This document shows positions 38,925 through 47,488 of a DNA stretch of 64,000 nt, one piece after another. Under the pieces are notes generated by a model. That model was given only the letters and a program-made list of their open reading frames with translations. It had not been told where the DNA came from and ran no database searches. This DNA comes from Betaproteobacteria bacterium (GTDB taxonomy: Bacteria; Pseudomonadota; Gammaproteobacteria; Burkholderiales; Burkholderiaceae): positions 51,253 to 115,252 of the forward strand of contig WRHV01000001.1 in the NCBI GenBank assembly GCA_009783065.1. The letters run 5' to 3'. The translations under genes and the position numbers were made by a program. Positions within the stretch are counted from its first letter, which is position 1; each line of letters begins with the position of its first letter.

Positions 38925-39362
38925 TTATCGGTAAACCAGTACTGGAATGGTCGTGGTTGCGAGTACTTTTTGCGTTTCGCTGCCGATGAAGAGCTTGTTT
39001 AAGCCCTTACGGCCGTTTGATGCCATGAAAATGCAGTCGCAATTGTATTGGGCCGCGGCATTGACAATTTCTTCATGTGGTTTGCTGGATTGAAGAATGA
39101 CAACATCAAATGGAATACCGGCCGTTCTGGCTAGTTCGGCAATACGGTGGACACGCTCTTGGGCAATCTTGTATTCGCGGTTCAGATAATCGGATTCCTG
39201 CGATTTCGTAAAGGACTCGATTTGTGTCAAGGGAAGCGGTTCAGCCACGGTCATTCCGATGATCTTGCATCCCTTATGAATGCTTGCATATTGGATTGCC
39301 GCTGAAATAGCTTTTTCAGACAAGACAGTACCATCTGTCGGAACCAGAATGGTTTTATACAT
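38925..39362 (-). CDS. Universal stress protein (UspA family)
   Basis: 145-residue single-domain universal stress protein. N-terminus YKTILVPTDGT and C-terminus ASNGRKGLNKLFIGSETQKVL...TTIPVLVYR match the family. The ATP-binding loop G-2x-G-9x-G-S is kept except that the first Gly is Ala, so nucleotide binding is likely but not certain. Monocistronic, divergent from the DUF4404 gene across 163 bp. Confidence 0.92.
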   Translation of the reverse strand: MYKTILVPTDGTVLSEKAISAAIQYASIHKGCKIIGMTVAEPLPLTQIESFTKSQESDYLNREYKIAQERVHRIAELARTAGIPFDVVILQSSKPHEEIVNAAAQYNCDCIFMASNGRKGLNKLFIGSETQKVLATTTIPVLVYR

Positions 39363-39525
39363 ATGGCTTCTCCCTTTTTAAGACGATAATCAGTTTCTCA
39401 TAATAATCCGTTAATTCCGTGATATGAGTCAAGCTGTTTTGTTAAGGCAATTGTTTTACAATTTTCACAGGCAATTTCTGTTTTTTACCTTATCCTTGCA
39501 TATGGAATAACGATAGGAGTCATTC

Positions 39526-39789
39526 ATGAAAGATATAAAAGATCAGCTTTCCCAGATACATGCAAGTTTGTCACGGGCCAAAAGTGTGGATCCGGAACTG
39601 AAAAAAAAACTCATCGCCCTTGATCAGGATATACAGAGGCTGCTTAAAAAAGAAGATGAAAGTACATTCGCTTATGCGGGGTTGGAAGAGGTTGCTCGTG
39701 GTTTGGCTGTCAAATTTGCCAATGAGCATCCCAATATGGCGTTAATGATCGGGCAGCTTGCGGATATTCTCGGCAAGATGGGGATATGA
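39526..39789 (+). CDS. DUF4404 family small protein
   Basis: 87-residue helical, charged protein resembling the DUF4404 family, of unknown function. MKDIKDQLSQIHASLSRAKSVDPELKKKLIALDQDI is amphipathic, and the C-terminal half (VARGLAVKFANEHPNMALMIGQLADIL) is well conserved in that family. A TAGGAG ribosome site precedes the ATG. No catalytic residues are evident. It borders the AT-rich region before priA. Confidence 0.75.
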   Translation: MKDIKDQLSQIHASLSRAKSVDPELKKKLIALDQDIQRLLKKEDESTFAYAGLEEVARGLAVKFANEHPNMALMIGQLADILGKMGI

Positions 39790-40142
39790 AAATAAAAACA
39801 GGTAATCTATTTTTGGTAAATTTATAACGCTTGTTGTATGAACGAAACAGGTCAAAATGAAAAATCCAGGTTTTATGCGGGTTGAGTTGTGCACAAAAAA
39901 ATTTTTCAAAAAAAATTTTTTAATATTTTTGTAGTAATTTTTCTGTTCATGCAACCCGTTGATATTTAATCATATTTTTTTTGCTTTTTGAACGGGCATT
40001 TTATTGAGAACCGCATCAGTTCTAGTCTTATTACCTGTCAATAGGGTATTTTCCACAAAGTTTTCCACAGACTTTGTGGATAGTGAAAAAAGGCTTATGG
40101 AATCTGAGTTTATAAAAAATTGATAGGGTTTACATTAAGTTC
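39790..40142. other. AT-rich region upstream of priA
   Basis: 353 bases without a gene. It holds a strongly AT-rich tract (39895-39950, mostly A and T runs), a TTGTGCACA at 39887-39895, and a tight cluster of DnaA-box-like 9-mers at 40049-40083. It may be the priA promoter region, a DnaA-controlled site or an origin-like element. Confidence 0.6.
40049..40083. promoter_or_regulatory. Cluster of three DnaA-box-like sites
   Basis: TTTTCCACA at 40049-40057 and again at 40061-40069 both match the relaxed DnaA box TTWTNCACA. CTATCCACA on the opposite strand at 40075-40083 has one mismatch. Three boxes in 35 bp is unlikely in random DNA. An AT-rich tract lies 100-150 bp to the left. Binding by DnaA is inferred. 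Confidence 0.5.
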
Positions 40143-42170
40143 ATGCAGCAATTTATCCTCCAGGTTGCAATTGATACCCCTCTTGACTTTTATTTCGATT
40201 ACCGCTGGGTTGCTGAATCAAAAGAGGTATCTGTGCCGAAAATCGGCCAGCTTGTTCTGGTTCCTTTCGGCAGGCGCAAGGTCATGGGCATCGTCATGGC
40301 CGTACTTGATAAAACAGATGTTCCAGATGACAGGTTGAAGGATGTTATTGCGGTACGGGATGAAGTGCTGCCCATATCGATGGAATGGGTCGATTTGTGT
40401 CTTTTTGCCGCAAATTATTACCAGCGTTCGTTGGGCGAAGTGGCTCTTCCCAGCCTGCCTAAAAAGCTGAGAGCGGAAAAAACAATTGCGCTGAACCGGG
40501 CAATGAAGGCGTCTAACGAAAAAAAAGAGGCTGACGCCGACAGGCAAGATGATGAAAAGCCCAATTTAAATGCCCAACAGCAGGTAGCAGTTTCACATAT
40601 TCTGGCAGCAAAAGGGTTTTCGCCTTTACTCTTGCATGGTGTGACAGGCAGTGGGAAAACAGAAGTTTATCTGCAAGTATTTGAGGCGATTCTTGCGCGC
40701 CATCCTGGTGCGACTGTCATGGTTCTTGTGCCGGAAATCAATTTAACGCCTCAGCTTGAAAATAATATCCGGTCTCGTTTTCCAAATAGGGAAATTGCTT
40801 TGCTGCATAGTCAGCTCAGTGAAGGCGAACGGCTCCGAAATTGGCTGGCGGCGCATACGGGCAGGGCTCGTATTTTGCTGGGGACGCGCATGGCTATTTT
40901 GGCATCTGTTCCCAGATTGGATCTGATCATCGTGGATGAAGAACATGATCCCTCCTATAAGCAGCAAGAAGGGCTGCGATATTCAGCCCGTGATCTGGCT
41001 GTATGGCGTGCCTGGCAATTGGATATTCCGGTTGTGCTGGGATCGGCAACGCCGTCACTGGAAAGCTGGCATCATGCCGAGTCAGGGCGCTATCGCAAGC
41101 TGACCCTGCCTGAGAGAGCGGTGGCGGACGCCGAGTTGCCTACCGTCCGGTTGATTGATACCAGCCTGCATAAAATGCAGGAGGGGTTTAGCCAGGTTTT
41201 GCTTGACGCATTTGATGAACGCCTTAATCGTCATGAGCAATCGCTTCTTTTTATCAACCGCAGGGGATATGCGCCGGTTTTGATGTGTGAAGCTTGTGGC
41301 TGGGTTAGTTCCTGCAAACGTTGTACGGCCTATATGGTGTTGCACAAACCGCAGCGCCGACTTCGCTGCCATCATTGCAGTATGGAGCTTTATGTTCCAC
41401 GTTCATGTCCGACTTGCGGCTATGCTGATCTGAAACCGCTTGGACGTGGTACGCAGCGCATTGAGGAAAGTTTGCAGCACCGTTTTCCCGGCGCCCGGAT
41501 TCTTAGGATTGATGCGGATTCTACGAAAAGAAAGGGTAGTTTGCAGCAAGCATTAGAGCGTGTTCACCGAGGTGAGGTTGATATTTTGGTGGGCACACAA
41601 ATGATTGCCAAAGGACATGACTTCCGGAATTTGACGCTGGTGGGAGTGATCAATCCGGATACCGCCCTTTTTTCGCATGATTACCGGGCTAGTGAGCGGC
41701 TGTTTGCTCAACTGATGCAAGTTGGGGGACGTGCCGGCCGCCAGGCTATGCAAGATGTTGGTAACAGTGAAGTTATTATCCAGACCCGTTATCCGCATCA
41801 TCCGCTTTACCAGGCCGTTTTGAAACATGATTATGATGGTTTTGCATCCGTGCTTCTGGATGAGCGCAGGCAGTCCGGATTACCGCCCTTCATTTATCAG
41901 GCTTTGCTATGTGCGGAAGCAAAACAGCTGGATACGGCAATGGCATTTCTCAAAACAGCGGCGGAAATAGCGGATTATCCGGGGATTGTGGTAAATGAAC
42001 CTGTACCGATGGCGATGCCAAGGATAGGTGATATCGAGCGCGCACAACTGCTGGTAGAGGCAGCGTCGCGCGCTGATATGCAACCATTTCTGAGGCAATG
42101 GATGGCGCATCTGCGTTCACTGAAAACAAGAGCCAGATGGCATGTTGAAGTTGATCCAGCTTCAATATAG
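40143..42170 (+). CDS. priA: Primosomal protein N' (replication restart helicase PriA)
   Basis: Superfamily 2 helicase that restarts stalled replication forks. In the 675-residue protein: N-terminal 3'-DNA-binding domain, Walker A GVTGSGKTE (166-174), VDEEHDPSYKQQEGLRYSARD, a zinc-binding insert with paired cysteines (CEACGWVSSCKRC, CHHC, CPTCGYADL) and C-terminal helicase motifs ending in VEVDPASI, close to the normal PriA end. The stop TAG at 42168-42170 is made from the TA insertion site plus the first G of the palindromic element, so the last codon or two may differ from the ancestral gene. Confidence 0.95.
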   Translation: MQQFILQVAIDTPLDFYFDYRWVAESKEVSVPKIGQLVLVPFGRRKVMGIVMAVLDKTDVPDDRLKDVIAVRDEVLPISMEWVDLCLFAANYYQRSLGEVALPSLPKKLRAEKTIALNRAMKASNEKKEADADRQDDEKPNLNAQQQVAVSHILAAKGFSPLLLHGVTGSGKTEVYLQVFEAILARHPGATVMVLVPEINLTPQLENNIRSRFPNREIALLHSQLSEGERLRNWLAAHTGRARILLGTRMAILASVPRLDLIIVDEEHDPSYKQQEGLRYSARDLAVWRAWQLDIPVVLGSATPSLESWHHAESGRYRKLTLPERAVADAELPTVRLIDTSLHKMQEGFSQVLLDAFDERLNRHEQSLLFINRRGYAPVLMCEACGWVSSCKRCTAYMVLHKPQRRLRCHHCSMELYVPRSCPTCGYADLKPLGRGTQRIEESLQHRFPGARILRIDADSTKRKGSLQQALERVHRGEVDILVGTQMIAKGHDFRNLTLVGVINPDTALFSHDYRASERLFAQLMQVGGRAGRQAMQDVGNSEVIIQTRYPHHPLYQAVLKHDYDGFASVLLDERRQSGLPPFIYQALLCAEAKQLDTAMAFLKTAAEIADYPGIVVNEPVPMAMPRIGDIERAQLLVEAASRADMQPFLRQWMAHLRSLKTRARWHVEVDPASI

Positions 42171-42345
42171 GGTCAGCCCTCATTAAGTTGTCTGCTGCAA
42201 AGCCGCTTTTTCCCGTCTGCGAAGCGTTGCCGATTCAAAATTGAACCCACCGTATGTCAATACGCCATCGTCCAATTTTGTCCCTGCGCCTTGTCAGGCA
42301 GAAAAAATCAACTTTTCGCGACGACATATTAATGAGGGCTGACCC
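42170..42345. mobile_element. 176-bp palindromic MITE-like element, copy 3
   Basis: Third 176-bp copy, with TA on both sides (42168-42169 and 42346-42347). Ends GGGTCAGCCCTCATTAA are perfect inverted repeats, after which the arms differ slightly. Compared with the other copies it has small compensating indels (an extra base near 42220, one base lost near the centre), as expected of non-coding DNA. It fills most of the gap between convergent priA and the transglycosylase gene and supplies the G of the priA stop. Confidence 0.9.
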
Positions 42346-42378
42346 TAAATTTCATCCGCTTTTAATGCGTATGTGTTT

Positions 42379-43209
42379 TCAGGTATTGGCCGGATCATCC
42401 GCCGGGGCTGACAGGATCGCCTTAACACGAGACTTATCCGTCTGCGCGCGGACCAATTTTTTGGGCGAGGATTTTGATGCAATCGTCATGGGTATTTTTT
42501 TCCCGCTGGAGATCAATTTAAAACGGTGATATTCAGCGAGAACTTTTGCGCCATAGCCGAAATCATGGGGATAAGCCGCTGCGCCAACATAGCTTTTCAA
42601 ACCGCGTTCAACGGACCCGCCGCGTGAGACATATTCTTTCAAAATGGCAGAGCCGACCCGAATATTGGTGACAGGGTCTTTGGCCGCTTTTATGCCGCCG
42701 TGTGGTTCAAATCTTTTTGAATGGACCTTGGTCATGACCTGCATAAGGCCCTGAGCGCCGACTGGACTTTCTGCTTCAGGGTTAAAGCTGGATTCAATTG
42801 CCATAACTGCCAGAATCAGGTGCGGGTCCAAACCGATTTCATGGGCAGTAAGATAGGCGGCTGAGACAAAAAGTTCGATGGCTTCGGAATCAACAGGGTA
42901 TTGATTGGATATCCAGTCAACCAGCAGTTGTTTTTCCTGCTGGTTGATCGTAAAAGCATCTTCCAAATGCCACTGTATGGTTACATCTGTCGGGCTAGTC
43001 CAATATCCGGCCTGTGCCAGGTGGATAATTTGTGCCGTGTTCTTTTTTGAGAAAAAAGGGAGCGTGTCGAGATACCGTCCTCCCTGATAGGAGAGAAGAA
43101 AAAGATATATCCCTGCAATGAGGGGAATCACACAGGAAAAAACAATAATCCAGTTTTGACGATGAAAAAAATAGTCGAGAAATTTCTTGTTTGTGTTTGG
43201 GTAAAGCAT
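42379..43209 (-). CDS. Membrane-anchored lytic transglycosylase (SLT domain)
   Basis: Peptidoglycan-cleaving enzyme of the Slt/MltC-like family. One N-terminal membrane helix (about 19-40, WIIVFSCVIPLIAGIYLFLL) anchors a periplasmic domain with the SLT signature AVMAIESSFNPEAESPVGAQGLMQVM, where the Glu of IES is catalytic. I chose ATG 43209 (276 residues) because a full AGGAGG lies 9 nt upstream; the frame runs on to an ATG at 43272 with no ribosome site. The C-terminus is basic and Ala/Ser-rich. Confidence 0.9.
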   Translation of the reverse strand: MLYPNTNKKFLDYFFHRQNWIIVFSCVIPLIAGIYLFLLSYQGGRYLDTLPFFSKKNTAQIIHLAQAGYWTSPTDVTIQWHLEDAFTINQQEKQLLVDWISNQYPVDSEAIELFVSAAYLTAHEIGLDPHLILAVMAIESSFNPEAESPVGAQGLMQVMTKVHSKRFEPHGGIKAAKDPVTNIRVGSAILKEYVSRGGSVERGLKSYVGAAAYPHDFGYGAKVLAEYHRFKLISSGKKIPMTIASKSSPKKLVRAQTDKSRVKAILSAPADDPANT

Positions 43210-43808
43210 GTAAGAAAACCTCCTGAGCACTGAACAATATGCGTCTTGCAAGGTTTTGCCTTTATTGTTCAAGTTTTATTCTCAGTATTTTTTGAATACC
43301 GAGAAAAATACGCTCGTTTTTTACCAATCTATGGGTGATTATTGGCAAGGTTAAAAAAGTAGAAACAGCCTGAAAACAATGGTAGTTTTTCAGAATAGAA
43401 TCCGATGGCCGGAATTGCCGTTTCCCTGCAATAAATGAAAAATAACCAACAACAATATTGCTTTATGGAAAATTATCCTTTTTTTAAGTTGACCGCATTG
43501 TAAAAGCCCTTTTATATGCAGTCAATTATAAAAAATCAAATTTTATGCATTTTTGTTATGAACTTAAGTCCCATCAGTGGCTATACCGCATGTAATAAAC
43601 CTATTCGGAGGGATCGTTTTTATAACAAAAATGTAACAGTTTGTGAAAAATCAATCCTTTTTAATCATTTTGCACGACGACCTAATCCATATTCAATCAA
43701 TCTGGATGGCAGTGTCCGATAAAAAGAGGAATCGGGTTTTGACGACTGATAAAAAAAGTAAAAATACGATTCAACGATATAACCACCCGAAAAAAGCCGG
43801 CTTTGTTG
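43210..43808. other. Divergent intergenic region before ffs
   Basis: About 600 AT-rich bases between the transglycosylase gene (minus) and the SRP RNA gene (plus). Short frames here have no recognisable sequence. Apart from the -10 element at its right end I see nothing I can name. Confidence 0.55.
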
Positions 43809-43814
43809 TACAAT
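43809..43814 (+). promoter_or_regulatory. Probable -10 element of ffs
   Basis: TACAAT, five of six matches to TATAAT, 7 nt before the likely start of the SRP RNA. The -35 region is poor. Position relative to the RNA is the main support. Confidence 0.5.
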
Positions 43815-43820
43815 GCATTC

Positions 43821-43921
43821 CGGCGGGTCCCTGCGCATTGCAGAATGGTGAATCTGGTCAGGTCGGGAACGAAGCAGCCACAGCCAGTCTCTGTAAGTGC
43901 CGCAGATCAGGCTCGCCTTTT
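43821..43921 (+). ncRNA. ffs: Signal recognition particle 4.5S RNA
   Basis: Small bacterial SRP RNA. The conserved apical hairpin core is visible around 43856-43882 (GGTCAGGTCGGGAACGAAGC followed by AGCC), matching the SRP54/Ffh-binding loop of E. coli 4.5S RNA (GGTCAGG, GGAA-type tetraloop, GCAGCC). The 5' GGCGGG pairs with the 3' CTCGCC, closing a rod about 100 nt long that ends in a T-run. It lies just before dnaX, the usual betaproteobacterial position. Ends are estimated from base pairing. Confidence 0.92.
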
Positions 43922-44016
43922 CATTTCCATGATCGATGCTGGCGTTTTTTGTGGCAGGGTTAAAGCCTGTTTGTCGGTATTGTCATGGACAGACAGCAAT
44001 AAGGTAAAATATTCGC

Positions 44017-45816
44017 ATGTCATATCTGGTACTTGCCCGCAAATATCGTCCGAAAAATTTTGAAAGCTTGGTTAGCCAGGATCATGTCGTTCGTGCATTG
44101 ACGCATGCACTTGAAAGCCAGCGTCTGCATCACGCCTATCTATTTACTGGTACGCGTGGTGTGGGCAAAACAACCCTTTCCCGGCTTCTGGCTAAATCAC
44201 TGAACTGTGAAACCGGCATTACAGCAAAGCCGTGTGGCGTGTGCGAAGCATGTCAGGCAATTGATGCAGATCGTTTTGTTGATTACATCGAAATGGATGC
44301 GGCTTCAAATCGGGGTATCGCTGACATGCTCCAGCTATTGGAACAGGCGATATATGCACCGACGAGCGCCCGCTTCAAAGTCTACATGATTGATGAAGTC
44401 CATATGCTGACAGCTCAAGCTTTCAATGCCATGCTTAAGACGCTGGAAGAGCCGCCGGAATATATCAAGTTTATTTTGGCGACGACGGATCCGCAAAAAA
44501 TACCGGTTACGGTGCTTTCCCGGTGTCTTCAGTTTAACCTCAAGCAAATGCCGCCACAGCAAATTGTGGAATATCTGGATCAAGTGCTCCAACGGGAAAA
44601 TATTAGTTTCGAAAAGCCGGCACTTCGGCTTTTAGCCGAAGGCGCAAACGGATCGATGCGGGATGCCCTTTCACTGACGGATCAGGCCATATCCTATACA
44701 GCAGGCAATGTGTCGCTTTCGGCTGTTCAGGATATGCTGGGTTCGCTCGACCAGACTTATTTAATCCGCATTCTTGATAGTTTGGTTGCCAAAGATGGAG
44801 AAGGACTCATGAGTATTGCCGATGAAATGGCTTTGCGTAGCCTTTCATACGGTTCAGCTTTGAAGGATCTGGGCGTACTGATTAATCGTATTGCACTGGC
44901 ACAGACAGCGCCTGCGGCCTTGCCTGATGATTTGCCGGAGCATGAGGATATTCTGCGGCTGGCTGGGTTATTCGATGCTGAGGACATGCAGTTGTTTTAC
45001 CAGATTGTGGTGCATGGCCGAAACGAGCTGGGATTGGCTCCGGATGAATATGCAGGTTTTACCATGACGCTTTTGCGCCTGCTGGCTTTTCAGCCGGAAC
45101 GGGAGGGTAAGACCGTTTCTAAAAAGGTTTTAGCCGGCTCACCAACATCACCACTTGCTAAAACGGTTTCTTCTGCCAAAGTTCCAGTATCAAAGCCTGC
45201 TATTGATACATCGATAAGGCAGCCTGTTTCAGTTTTACAGCATACGGAGGTGACGAATGCGATTCCACCCTGGATTGATCTTGATGATTCGCCTCAAGCG
45301 CATCAAGAAACAGGACGTTCTGACAGCCAGCCTGACGTCATTGTCGAGGAAAGTGAGCCCCTGAAACCGATTCAAGAGCAATCACTGGAAAAGACAAATA
45401 CGCAACCGGAGGCGCCATCCATATGCTTACCTGATTGGAATGAAGATTGGCCGGCTCTTGCCGAAAGTTTGCCCTTGCGAGGAATGGCTCAGCAATTAGC
45501 GCAGCAGACAGAACTGGTGCATTGGAAGCAGACGGAAGGCGGTTTGCAGTTTCATTTGCGCGTGCCGCTTGAGACGCTTTCTACGCCAGCTCATGTTGGG
45601 AAACTCGCTGATGCCTTGATGGATCGGTTTGAATGCGCGGTTAAGGTCACAACAGAAGTTGGGAAGGTTGGTTTGACGGCAAGCCAGAATGCGCTGGAAA
45701 AACGCGCAAACAGACAGCGTGAGGCAGAAGAAGTCATGCAGAGTGATACTTATGTGCAGACCCTCATACAGGAGTTTGGGGCAAACATTGTGCCGAATTC
45801 CATTAAACCTATTTAA
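44017..45816 (+). CDS. dnaX: DNA polymerase III tau/gamma subunit DnaX
   Basis: Clamp-loader ATPase of the replicative polymerase. The 599-residue protein has Walker A GTRGVGKTT (45-53), zinc ligands C64, C73, C76 and C79, Walker B region VYMIDEVHML, sensor residues in FILATTDPQKIP, then a domain III collar to about residue 365, a variable Pro/Ser-rich linker and the tau-specific C-terminal domain. No strict A AAA AAG slippery heptamer is present at the domain III boundary, so a separate gamma form is not predicted. Next are ybaB and recR, closely spaced. Confidence 0.95.
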   Translation: MSYLVLARKYRPKNFESLVSQDHVVRALTHALESQRLHHAYLFTGTRGVGKTTLSRLLAKSLNCETGITAKPCGVCEACQAIDADRFVDYIEMDAASNRGIADMLQLLEQAIYAPTSARFKVYMIDEVHMLTAQAFNAMLKTLEEPPEYIKFILATTDPQKIPVTVLSRCLQFNLKQMPPQQIVEYLDQVLQRENISFEKPALRLLAEGANGSMRDALSLTDQAISYTAGNVSLSAVQDMLGSLDQTYLIRILDSLVAKDGEGLMSIADEMALRSLSYGSALKDLGVLINRIALAQTAPAALPDDLPEHEDILRLAGLFDAEDMQLFYQIVVHGRNELGLAPDEYAGFTMTLLRLLAFQPEREGKTVSKKVLAGSPTSPLAKTVSSAKVPVSKPAIDTSIRQPVSVLQHTEVTNAIPPWIDLDDSPQAHQETGRSDSQPDVIVEESEPLKPIQEQSLEKTNTQPEAPSICLPDWNEDWPALAESLPLRGMAQQLAQQTELVHWKQTEGGLQFHLRVPLETLSTPAHVGKLADALMDRFECAVKVTTEVGKVGLTASQNALEKRANRQREAEEVMQSDTYVQTLIQEFGANIVPNSIKPI

Positions 45817-45831
45817 AGACAGGAAAATGAA

Positions 45832-46155
45832 ATGAAAAACCAATTGGCGGGTCTGATGAAACAGGCCCAGGCAATGCAACAGAATATGCAGAAAATGCAG
45901 GAAGAGCTGGCGCAAACAATCGTTGAAGGCCAGGCGGGCGCAGGCATGATCACGATTCTGATGAATTGTAAATACTATGTTTCACGTGTCTCCATTGATC
46001 CATCGCTCGTGGGCGATGATAAGGAAATGCTCGAAGATCTACTTACAGCAGCCTTTAATGATGCAGCCCGGAAAGCAGAAGCGACCGCACAGGAAAAAAT
46101 GAACAGCATATCCACCAATCTGCCGTTGCCGCCGGGATTTAAAATGCCTTTTTAA
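45832..46155 (+). CDS. ybaB: YbaB/EbfC nucleoid-associated protein
   Basis: Small dimeric DNA-binding protein of 107 residues. [27 protein letters not shown] is the typical N-terminal helix, followed by the beta hairpin and LPPGFKMPF at the end, as in YbaB/EbfC. It lies 15 nt after dnaX and 14 nt before recR in a conserved dnaX-ybaB-recR operon. Confidence 0.96.
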   Translation: MKNQLAGLMKQAQAMQQNMQKMQEELAQTIVEGQAGAGMITILMNCKYYVSRVSIDPSLVGDDKEMLEDLLTAAFNDAARKAEATAQEKMNSISTNLPLPPGFKMPF

Positions 46156-46169
46156 TATTCCGCTAAACC

Positions 46170-46766
46170 ATGAAGTCTCATTCATCCCTTCTTGCTCTGA
46201 CGGAAGCGTTGCGGCGGCTTCCCGGTATTGGGCCGAAGTCAGCGCAACGTATTGCTTATCACATGCTCCAGCATGATCGAGATGGCGCCAGACAGTTAGG
46301 TTATGCGCTATCCGAGGCAGTTGAGAAAATCAGGCATTGCGAGCGTTGCAATACATTTACTGAAGAAATGGTTTGTGCCTTGTGCGTTAATCCCGATCGG
46401 GAGCAGGAGCTATTGTGTGTGACAGAAACCCCCGCAGATATGCTGATGATCGAACAGACGCTGGCTTACAAGGGGCTGTATTTTGTTTTAATGGGAAATC
46501 TCTCTCCACTTGATGGCATTGGACCCAAGGAAATCAATCTGGGTAAACTGATCGCCAGGGCAACTGATGGCATCGTCGCCGAAGTTGTTTTGGCTACCAG
46601 CTTCAACAATGAAGGGGAAGCGACAGCACATTACATCAGTGAAATGCTGAAAGCTCGTGGCATCAGGGTCAGCCGTCTTGCCAGAGGCGTGCCGGTCGGA
46701 GCTGAACTGGAATATGTGGATATCGGTACAATCGCAAGAGCGCTGCTGGATCGGCGGATAACCTGA
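46170..46766 (+). CDS. recR: Recombination protein RecR
   Basis: Works with RecF and RecO to load RecA at gaps. The 198-residue protein has the N-terminal helix-hairpin-helix ([17 protein letters not shown]), a zinc finger with C57, C60, C69 and C72, and a Toprim domain ([31 protein letters not shown]), ending in a Walker B-like region. Last gene of the ffs-dnaX-ybaB-recR group. Confidence 0.97.
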   Translation: MKSHSSLLALTEALRRLPGIGPKSAQRIAYHMLQHDRDGARQLGYALSEAVEKIRHCERCNTFTEEMVCALCVNPDREQELLCVTETPADMLMIEQTLAYKGLYFVLMGNLSPLDGIGPKEINLGKLIARATDGIVAEVVLATSFNNEGEATAHYISEMLKARGIRVSRLARGVPVGAELEYVDIGTIARALLDRRIT

Positions 46767-47140
46767 TGACGAAGGGGGTTTTTCTTATCGGGCAATTAGA
46801 AATATGGTCGGTAATATATTTTTGGTACGGCTTGTCTTTGTCTGAAGGAAAGAATGCAGATGGGATAATGCGGTCTTTCTGCTGCGGCTGCTTGTAAAGT
46901 GGCGATGAAGCAGTCTCAGGAAATTGAGAACGCTATGATTGTATTTATTGCGCCCGATTGGGGAAACCGGTATTTTTCTATGGATGTGTTTCCGACATAA
47001 AGTCAAATGGATGAAATATAGTGTATGAAAACATTGCCAGAAATGTAAAATACGCTTAAAATAAAAAGCTACGCAAAATTTCTGCACTGCTATTCAATTA
47101 GAATTGCAGGCATATATTTAACAGGTTTTTAGGATTTTTT
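46767..47140. other. Intergenic region between recR and rpsT
   Basis: 374 bases with no convincing gene or terminator. The only sizeable frame (minus strand) has no recognisable sequence. It must contain the rpsT promoter; an AGGA ribosome site sits 6 nt before the rpsT ATG. Confidence 0.55.
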
Positions 47141-47419
47141 ATGGCAAATACCGCGCAAGCACGCAAACGCGCTCGTCAGGCAGTGAAAAGGAATGCTCAC
47201 AATTCCAGCCAGCGTTCTTCGTTGCGTACGGCAATCAAGTCTGTCAAAAAGGCAATTGAAACCGGTGACAAGGAAGCTGCAACAGCAGTATTTTCAAAAA
47301 CCGTTTCAATTATTGACCGTATTGCAGATAAAAAACGGATTCACAAAAACAAAGCTGCTCGTCACAAAAGCCGTCTTGCTGCTGCTTTGAAAGCACTTTC
47401 ACAAAAAGAAGCTGCTTAA
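47141..47419 (+). CDS. rpsT: 30S ribosomal protein S20
   Basis: Basic three-helix protein of the small ribosomal subunit, 92 residues. [33 protein letters not shown] and [20 protein letters not shown] are the characteristic S20 segments. It is monocistronic and followed by a strong terminator. Confidence 0.98.
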   Translation: MANTAQARKRARQAVKRNAHNSSQRSSLRTAIKSVKKAIETGDKEAATAVFSKTVSIIDRIADKKRIHKNKAARHKSRLAAALKALSQKEAA

Positions 47420-47443
47420 ATCAGTCTGAAATGAATGCCGATG

Positions 47444-47472
47444 CACACACTATTTTTTTAAAATAGTGTGTG
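47444..47472. terminator. Bidirectional terminator between rpsT and the PfkB gene
   Basis: Perfect 13-bp stem (CACACACTATTTT / AAAATAGTGTGTG) with a three-base loop, followed by TTT. It is placed between convergent rpsT and the PfkB kinase gene and may serve both. Confidence 0.8.
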
Positions 47473-47488
47473 TTTGTTATTGGTTTAA

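Noticed and set aside
43516..43722. 68-codon plus-strand frame upstream of ffs
   Set aside because: AT-rich, no ribosome site and no family resemblance.
45118..45129. Possible dnaX frameshift site (TCT AAA AAG)
   Set aside because: The first codon does not end in A, so the A AAA AAG heptamer for a -1 shift is not present.
46785..47087. 100-codon minus-strand frame between recR and rpsT
   Set aside because: No known features; composition matches that of non-coding AT-rich DNA read in a random frame.
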